From contig NZ_CP053840.1 of assembly GCF_013201665.1 (NCBI RefSeq), positions 1,674,001-1,738,000 on the forward strand: a stretch of DNA of 64,000 bases, read 5' to 3'. Position 1 is the first letter of the stretch. Each line of letters opens with the position of its first letter. Of the stretch, positions 23,721 through 32,182 are shown one piece after another. The position numbers and the translations under genes were made by a program. Under the pieces are notes generated by a model that was not told where the DNA came from, searched no databases, and worked only from the letters and a program-made list of their open reading frames with translations. This DNA is from Arcobacter venerupis (GTDB lineage: Bacteria; Campylobacterota; Campylobacteria; Campylobacterales; Arcobacteraceae).

Positions 23721-26090
23721 TTACACTTCCACAACCCGCTCAAACATCTCTTTAATCTCCATTTCATGGCTTATCAGAAATATTTGTCTATACTGTTCTT
23801 TGATAGTATGGAAGGCTTCTAAGATTTCCATTCTTCTTGCTTCATCTTGGCTTCCAAACACTTCGTCAAAGGCTAGGAACTCTACACTACTTGCGCCACT
23901 TAGTTCGCTGAGTGTTTTTGATATGGCGATTCTTAAAACTAAGTTTGCTAGATCGATTTCACCACCACTGAATCTTTCGATTGGGTATTTTTTGCCTTCA
24001 TCGTAGATGTAAAAATCAAAGTCGTTCGATACTTCTATGTGTTGGTATTTGCCTTTTGTGATTTGGGCATACATAGTTGAGGCTATGTCTGAAATTCTTG
24101 GGGCTACTTTTGAGTTTAGTTTTGTTTTGAACTCGGCTAGGCTTATTTTGATTTTTTCGTAGTCTGTTAAATCATCTTTTTTTGTTTGTACTTTTGATAG
24201 CTGTATTTCGTTGTTATTTAGGCTTTCTTGGATTGTTTTGATTTGACCTTGGATTGTGGCTATTTTTACTTTTAGTTCATTTATACCAGCTGTTAGACTA
24301 TCTTTTTTTGCTTGTACCTCATCGTATTGTTTTATTTTTTCTTGATGTTTTACCTCATCGTAGTTTATGGCTTGGTATTCTAGGTCTTTTTGTAGAAGTT
24401 CTAGGTTGTATTTGTCTTGGTTTTGTATTGAAGTTTGTAGTTCTTCTTTTATACTATCTACTCTTTTTAGCATTGTTTCAAGACTTAGTACATATTCGTA
24501 TTTTGATTTTAGCTCTTTTTGTTTTTCAAGCATTTGTTCGTGTATAGAATTATCGTAAGAGTAGATTTCTAGTTTTGCTAGTTCTGTTTTATTTTTTACA
24601 CCTTTTTGTGTAACTTTTTCAAAATGCTCTTTTTGGAGTTGTAAGTCTTTGTTTTTACTCTCTATTAGATTTATAGCTTTTGATAGTTCAAAGTGTTCTT
24701 TTATATATGCTTTTTGAGACTCTTCTATTTGCTCTTTGTTTTTTTGTATCTCTTCTAGGTTTATAGTGGCTTTATCAATTTTTTCTTTTTGTGTTGTTTT
24801 TACTATATGCTCTAATGAGAGTATTACATTATCATATTCATCAAGAAGTGGTCTTGTACAAGTTGGACAGTTTGATTCTCTTCCTAGGTTTGTGATATTT
24901 TCTATCTTTTTTGAAATATCAGATATTAGTTTTTGTTCACCTGCTATTTCTTGAAGTAAGGTTTTTTCTTTTGTTTGTATTTGTATAAGGGTTTGTTTTA
25001 TACTCTCTAGTTTTAGCTCAAGGGCTTTTTCTTTTTCTACTAACTCTTTATGCTCTTTTGTTTCAAACTCTAAAAGGATTATTGTCTCTTTTGCTTTTTT
25101 GTACTGATCTCGCAGTTCATTTTGCTCTAGAATTAACCCCTCTTTTCTTATGTGAAACTCTTTTAGTTTCTCTTGTTCTTTTATACTCTCATGTAAGCTT
25201 ATATACTCTTCTTTAACACTTTGTAATCCTCTAAGTTCAGTTTGTTTACTATTTAGATTATTTAGCTCATGTGAAAGCTTATCTTGATTTACTTGGTGAG
25301 ATTTAATACTATTTTTTAGAAGTTCACATCTTGCGTGTAGGTTTTGTTTTTGCTCTTTTGTTTTTGTATATAGTTCTAACTCTTGTTTTATAGTTTGTTC
25401 TTCTATTTTTGTATTATCTAAAAGTGTTGTTCTTGTGCTTATATCTTTTTGTATCTCTTGGCTTTGTTTTGTATACTCTACTATATACTCTTTTTTAATA
25501 CCTATATCTTCAGCACTTAATAATACTTCTGCAAATGCCCCTATTTCTCGCTTTAATTCTCGGCTTTTTTCTATTAGCTCTTTTTCTACAAAATCTATCT
25601 TTTCAAGACCTAGAAGTTTTCTTATCATCTTCTTTCGCTCTTCTGGTTTACTATTACTTAAACTTGTCAGTTCCTTTTGAGAAGCAAAAAGTGTATGTAC
25701 AAAAGCATCTTTACTCATCTTTGTTAGATTTATTATGCTTGTAGTTACTTCTTTTGCTCCTGTAGTTATAAGCTCTGCGTTTTTATATAGTTTGGCATTT
25801 GCACTTAGTGTTTTTCCTCTAAACTCTCTTATTACTTTATACTCTATAGTGTCAAACTCAAAATCTAGCTCTACTATAACTGCATCTTTAGAAGAGGCAT
25901 TTGAGTTTCTTACTACTTCTTTATCACCTTTGCTTTTTAGTTCTCCATATAGGGCAAATAATATAGCTTCAAAAATAGTAGATTTTCCAGCGCCATTTTT
26001 TCCTATGATTCCTATAAGTCCTGATTCAAAGACTATTTCAAAATGTTTATACTTTTTGAAGTTTTCTAGTTTTAGATTAGTTAGTATCAT
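23721..26090 (-). CDS. sbcC: Nuclease SbcCD subunit C (Rad50-like SMC ATPase)
   Basis: ATPase partner of SbcD in the complex that opens hairpins and processes DNA ends. 789 residues: N-terminal Walker A (IGKNGAGKST, about 30-39), two long coiled coils separated by a zinc hook CPTC (NCPTCTRPLLDEYD, near the middle) and a C-terminal head with signature ERFSGGEIDLANL, Walker B VEFLAFDEVF and the D-loop/His region LISHEMEIKEMF. Compact relative to the 1048-residue E. coli protein. It overlaps sbcD by 14 nt. The region is visibly richer in GC than the ATPase gene that follows it, so the boundary near 23.7 kb may be an insertion edge. Confidence 0.93.
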   Translation of the reverse strand: MILTNLKLENFKKYKHFEIVFESGLIGIIGKNGAGKSTIFEAILFALYGELKSKGDKEVVRNSNASSKDAVIVELDFEFDTIEYKVIREFRGKTLSANAKLYKNAELITTGAKEVTTSIINLTKMSKDAFVHTLFASQKELTSLSNSKPEERKKMIRKLLGLEKIDFVEKELIEKSRELKREIGAFAEVLLSAEDIGIKKEYIVEYTKQSQEIQKDISTRTTLLDNTKIEEQTIKQELELYTKTKEQKQNLHARCELLKNSIKSHQVNQDKLSHELNNLNSKQTELRGLQSVKEEYISLHESIKEQEKLKEFHIRKEGLILEQNELRDQYKKAKETIILLEFETKEHKELVEKEKALELKLESIKQTLIQIQTKEKTLLQEIAGEQKLISDISKKIENITNLGRESNCPTCTRPLLDEYDNVILSLEHIVKTTQKEKIDKATINLEEIQKNKEQIEESQKAYIKEHFELSKAINLIESKNKDLQLQKEHFEKVTQKGVKNKTELAKLEIYSYDNSIHEQMLEKQKELKSKYEYVLSLETMLKRVDSIKEELQTSIQNQDKYNLELLQKDLEYQAINYDEVKHQEKIKQYDEVQAKKDSLTAGINELKVKIATIQGQIKTIQESLNNNEIQLSKVQTKKDDLTDYEKIKISLAEFKTKLNSKVAPRISDIASTMYAQITKGKYQHIEVSNDFDFYIYDEGKKYPIERFSGGEIDLANLVLRIAISKTLSELSGASSVEFLAFDEVFGSQDEARRMEILEAFHTIKEQYRQIFLISHEMEIKEMFERVVEV

Positions 26091-27195
26091 AACTTAACTC
26101 CTCATATTTAGAAAATAGTTCTTGTACCTTTGATTTTAGTCTTTCATACTCTTTGTCTTCACTCTCTTCTTTTATATGCTCTAGGAAATACTCTTCTAGT
26201 GATATGGCTTCTAGGTTTTGTATATCTGAGTTTGAATCACTTTTTTTAAACTCTCTTTTTATACTCACACTCATGGCACTTGGAAATATATCTTTGATTT
26301 GTTTGTTTTGTATATCTATGGAACTTAGTGGCGTAAGATTTTTTAGTTTTACTTCTACTATAGCATCTAGGCAATCACCAACATCAAGATTTTGTATAGA
26401 AGTTTCAAAATCCTCACAATCTATCTCTTTTTGTCTTATAGCTCTTATGTTTATCTCTTTATACTCTATAGTTAAATTCTCTTCTAAAGTTGCGAATATA
26501 AAACCCTTTGAGTTTCGTTTATCATTTAGACTTGTTCTCTCACTACTTCCACTATAATACACATTTTCATATTTACCAACAGCGCCAAATCCATGCCAAT
26601 GCCCAAGTGCTACATAATCCATTTTAGAAAAGATATACTCTTTGTTTGTTGGATATACCCACTCTCCAAACTCTTGCATCAAATACCAAGCACCAACACT
26701 ACAATGCATCATCATAATATTTTTTTTAGATTCACTTATATTTGCTTCACAAAGTTCTATTTGAGTCAAAGCTTTTGAGTCATCATTTAGATGAGGTAGA
26801 GTATGAAAGATTACATCATCAAACTCTATTTTTTTATACTCTTGGTTATATGAAACATAGATATTTTTAAAGTTCTCAAAAATCTTTAGAATTGGTGAGC
26901 TGAGGTTAGTTCGAGGAGTTGAGTGATTTCCAGCTATTAAGATAAATGGAATATCCAAAGACTCTATTTCTTTAAACTTTTCAAGGGCAAAGGTAATTGC
27001 TCTATTACTTGGACTTGAACGATGAAATAAATCGCCAGTATGGATTATGTAATCTGGTTTGATTGTTTTGATTTGTTCAACAATTTGGGAAAAAGCATCA
27101 TAAAAATCTGCTTCTCTTTGGTTTATGTTTTCATAGTTTATTATATCTAGGTCATTAAAACCTAGATGTGTATCGCTAAAGTGTAGAATTTTCAA
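26077..27195 (-). CDS. sbcD: Nuclease SbcCD subunit D (Mre11-like exonuclease)
   Basis: 372-residue metallophosphoesterase nuclease. Metal-binding motifs in order: FSDTHLGF (residues 7-14), HTGDLFHRSSPSNRA (about 53-67), IAGNHSTPR (about 88-96), MMHCSVG and LGHWHGFG. The C-terminal capping and SbcC-binding region follows. First gene of the sbcD-sbcC operon; its end overlaps sbcC by 14 nt, so the subunits are co-translated. The promoter must lie in the 118-nt gap shared with the divergent AraC gene. Confidence 0.93.
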   Translation of the reverse strand: MKILHFSDTHLGFNDLDIINYENINQREADFYDAFSQIVEQIKTIKPDYIIHTGDLFHRSSPSNRAITFALEKFKEIESLDIPFILIAGNHSTPRTNLSSPILKIFENFKNIYVSYNQEYKKIEFDDVIFHTLPHLNDDSKALTQIELCEANISESKKNIMMMHCSVGAWYLMQEFGEWVYPTNKEYIFSKMDYVALGHWHGFGAVGKYENVYYSGSSERTSLNDKRNSKGFIFATLEENLTIEYKEINIRAIRQKEIDCEDFETSIQNLDVGDCLDAIVEVKLKNLTPLSSIDIQNKQIKDIFPSAMSVSIKREFKKSDSNSDIQNLEAISLEEYFLEHIKEESEDKEYERLKSKVQELFSKYEELSYDTN

Positions 27196-27242
27196 AGTTT
27201 AATCTTTTTATTTTATTTTGTTAATAAATATTATAACAGACT

Positions 27243-27262
27243 AATGACTCACAAATGACTCA
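27243..27262. promoter_or_regulatory. Direct repeat AATGACTCA x2, 11-bp period, in a divergent promoter
   Basis: AATGACTCA occurs at 27243-27251 and again at 27254-27262, one helical turn apart, between the divergent sbcD and AraC-regulator genes. Helical-phase direct repeats are the usual binding sites of AraC-family proteins, so this could be an autoregulatory site for the regulator just downstream. Site assignment is inference. Confidence 0.45.
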
Positions 27263-27313
27263 ATTTTCATCTTTTACTTGTTTTATTGCATATAAAATCT
27301 TATAATTCCAACC

Positions 27314-28168
27314 ATGGAAGATTTACTTGAAATCAAATTTTTATCAAGCCTAGAAAATGATGGCTTTGAAATTCTCACTTTAGATAAACTATTAGGAAAA
27401 TATGATTTAACAAATCACTATATGACTAAACCCCATCGAATCAAGTTTTACAATATTTTATATTTTACAAATGCAGATGATTATCACTATGTTGATTTTA
27501 AAGAATATCCAGTAAAAAAAGGCTCGTTGATTTTTTTGAATAAAAATCAAATACATAACTTTAGTAAAACTGCAAATTATCAAGGATATATCATCCTTTT
27601 TACTGATAAGTTTTTAAGTAGAAACCTCATAAATATTCAAAAAGTTTTTTATAATATCTTATCAAAACCATATATTTTAGATAATTGTTTTGAAGAGTTT
27701 GAAACAATTTTTAAACAACTACTAAGTGAATATGAAGATAAAAACAATCTTTTTAAAGAAAAGATATTTACCCTACTTTTTAATTATCTGATTTTAAAAT
27801 CTGAAAAACTTTTATCACTCAATTTTGATAATAATCAAAATAAAAAATATCTTACAATATTTGAAGAGTTCACAAAACTGCTACATAAAAACTATCAAAT
27901 ATCGAGAAATGTAAACTTTTATGCACAAAAATTAAATATCTCACCAAAACATTTAAACACTTTATGTAAAAAGTTTTTAAATCTAAGTGCCAAAAATACC
28001 ATTGATAATTACATCATTTTAGAAGCAAAAAGAGAACTAATCTCTAACTTACCTATCAAAGAGATAGCCTATAAATTAGGTTTTATTGAAACAACAAACT
28101 TTGTTAAGTATTTCAAAAAACAGACAAATATCTCACCCTCAAAATTTAAAGAGCAATTAGGCTTTTAG
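27314..28168 (+). CDS. AraC-family transcriptional regulator
   Basis: 284 residues. The N-terminal half (about 1-165) is a cupin-type effector domain (KPHRIKFYNILYFTNADDYH, then VDFKEYPVKKGSLIFLNKNQ). The C-terminal 100 residues hold the double helix-turn-helix (LNISPKHLNTLCKKFLNLSA; KEIAYKLGFIETTNFVKYFK; TNISPSKFKEQLGF). No clear ribosome site precedes the ATG. The next gene on the same strand, a secreted NTF2-like protein 90 nt downstream, is its most likely target. The effector is unknown. Confidence 0.9.
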   Translation: MEDLLEIKFLSSLENDGFEILTLDKLLGKYDLTNHYMTKPHRIKFYNILYFTNADDYHYVDFKEYPVKKGSLIFLNKNQIHNFSKTANYQGYIILFTDKFLSRNLINIQKVFYNILSKPYILDNCFEEFETIFKQLLSEYEDKNNLFKEKIFTLLFNYLILKSEKLLSLNFDNNQNKKYLTIFEEFTKLLHKNYQISRNVNFYAQKLNISPKHLNTLCKKFLNLSAKNTIDNYIILEAKRELISNLPIKEIAYKLGFIETTNFVKYFKKQTNISPSKFKEQLGF

Positions 28169-28257
28169 TTTCATATTTACCATTTTTAATACTATTTTAA
28201 CCTTTAAAAGATTTTTTCTAAAGTGTAAACTTCTTCATATACATTAAAGGATAAAAA

Positions 28258-28956
28258 ATGAAAAAAAGAAATATTTTATTAACAACAATTACTCTAATCT
28301 CTCTAGCATACTCATCATTAAATGCTCAAGAGTTAAGTCAAAAAGAGAAAAGCATCTCACTTTTAGAGAAAGCATTTTCAACAAATCAAGATAGAAGTGG
28401 TTTAGCTTATATAAATGAGAAAAAATATATTCAGCATAATCTTTATGCCCAAGATGGAATTGCTGGATTAAAAGGATATTTAGATTATTTAAATGGAAAA
28501 GAACTTGAAAATAAAGTTTTAATTGCATTTGAAGATAATAACTATGTTGTAACTTTTTCTTTTGCTAAACAAGGAAATGAAATAAATAAAGTTATTGATA
28601 TTTTCAGATTTGAAAAAGGATTAATAGTTGAGCATTGGGACAATGCTGAACCTCTAAAAAAAGATGAAAACCTAAATGTTGTAAAAACTGTGGATTTAGA
28701 TAAAACCCAAGCAAATAAAAACTTGGTTAAAGAACTAATAAATAAAAAAGTATTAGATGGAACTTATTTAAAAAATCATTTGATTTTAGCTCAAGGTAAT
28801 TTTGTTTTAGCACTAAATGAAATAGAAAAAGATAATCAAAAGATTTCATTATATGAACTTTTTGATGTAAAAGATTCAAAAATAGTTAAAAAATGGGATA
28901 TAGAAGAGAAAATTCCACCTCTTTCTCAATGGCAAAACTCAAATGGGAAATTTTAA
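28258..28956 (+). CDS. Secreted protein with tandem SnoaL/NTF2-like domains
   Basis: 232 residues: signal peptide (about 1-23, cleavage near LNAQE), then two NTF2-like modules in tandem. The first has YIQHNLYAQDGIAGLKGYL and IDIFRFEKGLIVEHWDN (about 60-130); the second has YLKNHLILAQGNFVLALNEI and YELFDVKDSKIVKKWDIEEK (about 165-220). The pattern 'Y..HN...DG..G...Y' and 'D.FR...G.I.EHWD' is typical of SnoaL-like proteins, which range from enzymes to binding proteins, so the substrate is open. It follows the AraC regulator and is closed by a strong terminator. Confidence 0.75.
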   Translation: MKKRNILLTTITLISLAYSSLNAQELSQKEKSISLLEKAFSTNQDRSGLAYINEKKYIQHNLYAQDGIAGLKGYLDYLNGKELENKVLIAFEDNNYVVTFSFAKQGNEINKVIDIFRFEKGLIVEHWDNAEPLKKDENLNVVKTVDLDKTQANKNLVKELINKKVLDGTYLKNHLILAQGNFVLALNEIEKDNQKISLYELFDVKDSKIVKKWDIEEKIPPLSQWQNSNGKF

Positions 28957-28976
28957 AGATGGCTTTTGCCATCTTT
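28955..28976 (+). terminator. Intrinsic terminator after the SnoaL-like gene
   Basis: Perfect 9-bp stem AAAGATGGC / GCCATCTTT with a TTTT loop, overlapping the stop codon and followed by ATTTG. The stem is strong; the T-run is supplied mainly by the end of the 3' arm. Confidence 0.75.
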
Positions 28977-29074
28977 ATTTGATATTGTAGATCTATTAAA
29001 TCAACTTATACTGCAATTATTTATAAAATTCATAGTAAAAACCCTTTTAAAAGCTTGAATTATAGAAGTAAATA

Positions 29075-29343
29075 ATGCTACAATTTTATTACGAGAGTAT
29101 AACTATCTTCAAATTTTTATCGTTTTTATCGTAATGTCAATTTTTTTATATTGAATTCAATAACAACTCTTCTTATTACTTGAAAAAGTAGTTTGACCAT
29201 TATAATATTTCTGGAAGTCATTGTGCTCTTAAACCATGAAGTTATCACTAATTGGTTCATATTGTAATTACCTATACATAAGTTGTATAGATAAAATAAA
29301 ATTACAAAAAGAGATTGAATTTTCTGATTATTTTAATTATTAG
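29075..29343 (+). pseudogene. Decayed 3' fragment of a second cydB
   Basis: This stretch has no usable ORF but aligns by eye with the end of the intact cydB (about 35970-36238). Matching landmarks in the same order are the GTAATG block, the AATAA..CTCTT.TTA block encoding NN-S-YY, the GGAAG block, AGTTAT, and the final GATAAA-TAAAATTACAAAA-GAGATTGAA ending in a stop at 29341-29343. Several small indels and in-frame stops (TGA, TAA, TAG) destroy the frame. It is followed, as in the intact operon, by the small ORF and a NifX-like gene, so it is the relic of a duplicated bd-oxidase operon whose 5' part is gone or unrecognisable. Confidence 0.75.
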
Positions 29344-29356
29344 ACAAGGAAGTTTT

Positions 29357-29395
29357 ATGGAATATGTTAGTGAATTAATATGGTTAAGTCTTTAG
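29357..29395 (+). pseudogene. Nonsense-truncated copy of the 26-aa bd-oxidase-associated small protein
   Basis: Begins with the same codons as the intact small ORF at 36254 (MEYVSELIWLSL against MEYINELLWLSL). Codon 13, TGG in the intact copy, is TAG here (29393-29395). Sequence similarity continues after the stop (PIVIS against PVVIY) up to the next gene. The remaining 12-residue peptide cannot span the membrane. Confidence 0.75.
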
Positions 29396-29453
29396 CCCAT
29401 TGTTATATCAATAGATATAAACTTTATACAAAAAATGCAACAAAAGGAATAAA

Positions 29454-29849
29454 ATGATTGCAATACCAATAAAAATAAAAAAAGAAACTTGTTCTGTATC
29501 CACACTATTTGGAAAAGCTAAATATTTTGCGTTAATAAACAACAACATCATTGAAATTGTTAAAAATGAACAAACAAGTGGAAAAGCTGTAGCTGCTTGG
29601 TTAAAAAGCAAAAATGTAAATATACTTATCACTTCTCACATGAGAGAAAAACCTTTTTCAAGCCTTTTAAATGACAATATTCAAGTATATTTAGCAAAAG
29701 ACAAAGAAGTAGAAATCAATAAAATTTTATTACAATATGCAGATGGTGAATTACCTATTTTAGATAAAGAAAGTTTCAATTTATATTTTAAAAAGTATTC
29801 TTTCAAAAGAAACTCAAATTCTAAAATCGCTCATAAAGCCCACTACTAA
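29454..29849 (+). CDS. NifX/NafY-fold protein (dinitrogenase iron-molybdenum cofactor family), paralogue 1
   Basis: 131 residues. The N-terminal 95 form the NifX/NifB-C-like domain (MIAIPIKIKKETCSVSTLFG, YFALINNNIIEIVKN, VNILITSHMREKPFSSLL, VYLAKDKEVE). It shares well over half its residues with the gene at 36354, with differing tails. Outside nitrogen fixation these proteins bind metal clusters or act in unknown redox roles. It kept a good ribosome site (AAAGGA) and an open frame although the cydB and small-protein copies before it have decayed, so it may still be expressed. Confidence 0.8.
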   Translation: MIAIPIKIKKETCSVSTLFGKAKYFALINNNIIEIVKNEQTSGKAVAAWLKSKNVNILITSHMREKPFSSLLNDNIQVYLAKDKEVEINKILLQYADGELPILDKESFNLYFKKYSFKRNSNSKIAHKAHY

Positions 29850-29856
29850 AAAATTG

Positions 29857-29886
29857 AAGAATAGAAATTCTAAAATTTCTATTCTT
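29857..29886. terminator. Bidirectional terminator between NifX-like paralogue 1 and the peroxiredoxin
   Basis: Perfect 12-bp stem AAGAATAGAAAT / ATTTCTATTCTT with a 6-nt loop between two convergent genes. A/T-rich flanks on both sides give it partial terminator character in both directions. Confidence 0.7.
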
Positions 29887-29893
29887 ATAAATA

Positions 29894-30598
29894 TTAAGAC
29901 ATAATCTCTTCAATAGTAATATAATCTCCAACTCTTCCTGTCATTTGTTCAACATCAGTATTAACTGGAAGTGTTTTTTTACCAGGAACCCAACCAGCTG
30001 GGCAAACTTCACCAGTTTTACTTGCATGTTGCCAAGCTCTTACTTGTCTTAAAAACTCATGTACATTTCTTCCAACCATTGGTGCTTGAACTTCTTGAGC
30101 TACAACAGTTCCTTCTGGATTGATTAAAAATCTTCCTCTAAGTGCTAATCCTTCTTCTTCAATCATAACACCAAATGCTCTACTTACAGCACCTGTTGTA
30201 TCTGCACCAATAGTTAATTTTAATCCTTTTAATAAAGGTTCAGTTTCAACAAATCTTTTATGAGAAAATTTAGTATCTGTTGATACAGCTAAAATCTCAA
30301 CACCAAGTTCTTGGAACTCATCATATTTTGCATTCATAGCTGCGATTTCTGTTGGACAAACAAATGTAAAATCTGCTGGATAGAAACAAACTACATGCCA
30401 TTTACCTTTATAATCTTCACTACTTACAGTTACATAATGACCTGTTTTTGAATCATACGCATCCATTTTGAACTCTGGAACTTTTCTTAAAACTAAACTT
30501 GAACTCATATTTTTTTCCTTTTTTATTTCATTATTATTTTCATTATCTAAAACTATTTCTTTTTCTTCAATTGGTTTTGCACCTGTATCACAAGCCAT
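29894..30598 (-). CDS. Typical 2-Cys peroxiredoxin (AhpC/Prx1 type) with N-terminal extension
   Basis: Thiol peroxidase that reduces hydrogen and organic peroxides in the cytoplasm. Peroxidatic Cys in FYPADFTFVCPTE, resolving Cys in GEVCPAGW near the C-terminus, so a typical 2-Cys enzyme. It has 234 residues, about 30 more than usual: the extra leader (MACDTGAKPIEEKE onwards) carries one Cys and many acidic residues. Both the outer ATG (30596-30598, behind AAGGAG) and an inner ATG (30506-30508, behind AAGGA with 7-nt spacing) look functional, so two isoforms are possible. Confidence 0.95.
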   Translation of the reverse strand: MACDTGAKPIEEKEIVLDNENNNEIKKEKNMSSSLVLRKVPEFKMDAYDSKTGHYVTVSSEDYKGKWHVVCFYPADFTFVCPTEIAAMNAKYDEFQELGVEILAVSTDTKFSHKRFVETEPLLKGLKLTIGADTTGAVSRAFGVMIEEEGLALRGRFLINPEGTVVAQEVQAPMVGRNVHEFLRQVRAWQHASKTGEVCPAGWVPGKKTLPVNTDVEQMTGRVGDYITIEEIMS

Positions 30599-30911
30599 AA
30601 AAACTCCTTTATTTTACAAAGGATAATATTTTTCCTTTGATAAAAGAATTCTACAAAAACAAAACTAAAATTAAACTTAATTATAAAATATATTTATGAT
30701 TTTATTATAATAATATATTATAATAGTGTCTAGAAGATTACATAATTAGAAGAGATAAGATAAAAATTTTTTAATTTATTATCTTTAATTTTTTTATAAA
30801 ACACACTTATTTACAATTTGTTTATATTATAATAAAACTTTATAATACTTTCATAAGTATTTAATATAATATTTACTAATATCATAAAAAATTATTACTA
30901 AGGATTTATAT
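30599..30911. other. Divergent promoter region, AT-rich
   Basis: 313 nt without a gene between the peroxiredoxin and the TsoR-like gene. It contains two copies of ATTATAAT (30704-30711 and 30717-30724), loosely like a PerR site but with the wrong spacing and low information in such AT-rich DNA. No ORF or RNA structure seen. Confidence 0.4.
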
Positions 30912-32072
30912 ATGAATTTAAAAGAAAATTTTTCTCCAATGTGTTTTTTAGCCTCATTAGGAGCAGGAGGTTTAAGTGTTTCATTTTTTATGTATCTAAT
31001 GTTTTTAGTTCCACATCCAAATACACCAATGGCAACTTATGATTTTATTATGCCAGCTTTATTAAAAGGAGATTGGCTATCATTTATTGTTTCTTTTTCT
31101 TTAGTTTTTATTATTGCTTTTGCATTTTTACACTTTAAACTATTAATTTGGAATACTAAACAATTTAATTTATATGAAAAAACTGCTGCTTATAAAGAGT
31201 TAATAAATTCAAACTCTCAAATTACACTAATGACTATTCCATTAACTTATGCTATGACTATAAATGTATGTTTTGTTTTAGGTGCTGTATTTATTCCTGG
31301 CCTTTGGGGAATTGTTGAATATTTATTTCCATTCGCTTTATTTGGTTTTGTGATTGTTGGTTTTTTTGCATTAAAAATATTCTTTGAATATTTTTCTAGA
31401 CTTTTAATAAAAGGTGATTTTGATTTTTCAAAAAACAATAATCTATCTCAAATGATTTCTATTTTTGCACTTTCTATGATAGCTGTTGGATTTGCAGCAC
31501 CAGGAGCGATGAGTCATAATTTAATTATAAACTCTATTGGAATTTTCGCAGCTTTATTTTTTGCATCACTTGCAATATTTTTAATATTCATAAAACTTAC
31601 AATGGGTTTTAAAAACATGTTTGAAAAAGGTTTAGGATTGGAAGCAGCTCCTTCTATTTGGATTGTTATTCCAATATTAACACTGCTTGGAATTACATTT
31701 ATTAGAGTATCTTTTGGCCTAGAACACAATTATGCAACGCCTTTAAATAAATCTTCACTTTTTGTATTTACATCAACTATTTTATCATTACAAATTATAT
31801 TTGGAATTTTAGGATATATGGTTATGAAAAGGATGGGTTATTTTGAAAAATATATTCACTCAAATGATAAATCATCAGTTTCATTTGCTCTTATTTGTCC
31901 AGGTGTTGCATTTTTCGTTTTTGGTATGTTTTTTATAAATTTTGGATTAGTACATAATGAAATTATTACAAAATATTCTATTGCATATTTTATTATTATG
32001 ATTCCATTTATCTATGTTCAAATAAAAACAATAATCTATTTCTTTAAACTTTATAAAAAGTTTTCTTTCTAA
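30912..32072 (+). CDS. Multi-pass membrane protein, TsoR/TDT (SLAC1-like) type
   Basis: 386 residues with about ten hydrophobic helices, a plan seen in the TDT/SLAC1 anion channels and transporters. The opening (LKENFSPMCFLASLGAGGLS) resembles proteins labelled TsoR in Arcobacter relatives. The transported substrate is unknown and the TsoR label is from memory. ATG behind AAGGA; followed by a strong terminator and then a periplasmic DsrE-like gene, so probably its own transcript. Confidence 0.6.
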   Translation: MNLKENFSPMCFLASLGAGGLSVSFFMYLMFLVPHPNTPMATYDFIMPALLKGDWLSFIVSFSLVFIIAFAFLHFKLLIWNTKQFNLYEKTAAYKELINSNSQITLMTIPLTYAMTINVCFVLGAVFIPGLWGIVEYLFPFALFGFVIVGFFALKIFFEYFSRLLIKGDFDFSKNNNLSQMISIFALSMIAVGFAAPGAMSHNLIINSIGIFAALFFASLAIFLIFIKLTMGFKNMFEKGLGLEAAPSIWIVIPILTLLGITFIRVSFGLEHNYATPLNKSSLFVFTSTILSLQIIFGILGYMVMKRMGYFEKYIHSNDKSSVSFALICPGVAFFVFGMFFINFGLVHNEIITKYSIAYFIIMIPFIYVQIKTIIYFFKLYKKFSF

Positions 32073-32075
32073 AAA

Positions 32076-32102
32076 AGTAGAAGTTAATACTTCTGCTTTT
32101 TA
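32076..32102 (+). terminator. Intrinsic terminator after the TsoR-like gene
   Basis: 9-bp stem AGTAGAAGT / ACTTCTGCT (one G-T pair), TAAT loop, followed by TTTTTATTATT. Confidence 0.8.
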
Positions 32103-32182
32103 TTATTATATAAGTTTATTTTATCTATACTTCATAAGTTTTATTTATAATATTAAAACAATTAAATATAAGGAAATATAAT

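Noticed and set aside
24254-26097. Several plus-strand ORFs opposite sbcC, and others opposite ftsK, ligA and the ATPase
   Set aside because: They lie fully antisense to well-supported genes, have biased Leu/Ser/Phe composition from reverse-complemented coding DNA, and show no family motifs or ribosome sites.
29408-29632. Minus-strand ORFs opposite the two NifX-like genes (29408-29632 and 36281-36583)
   Set aside because: Mirror images of the paralogous coding strands; their similarity to each other simply reflects the NifX duplication.
30704-30724. PerR-like TTATAAT-N5-ATTATAA upstream of the peroxiredoxin
   Set aside because: The known PerR site has one central base, not five, and both halves are low-information AT strings. 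Kept only as a note in the intergenic entry.
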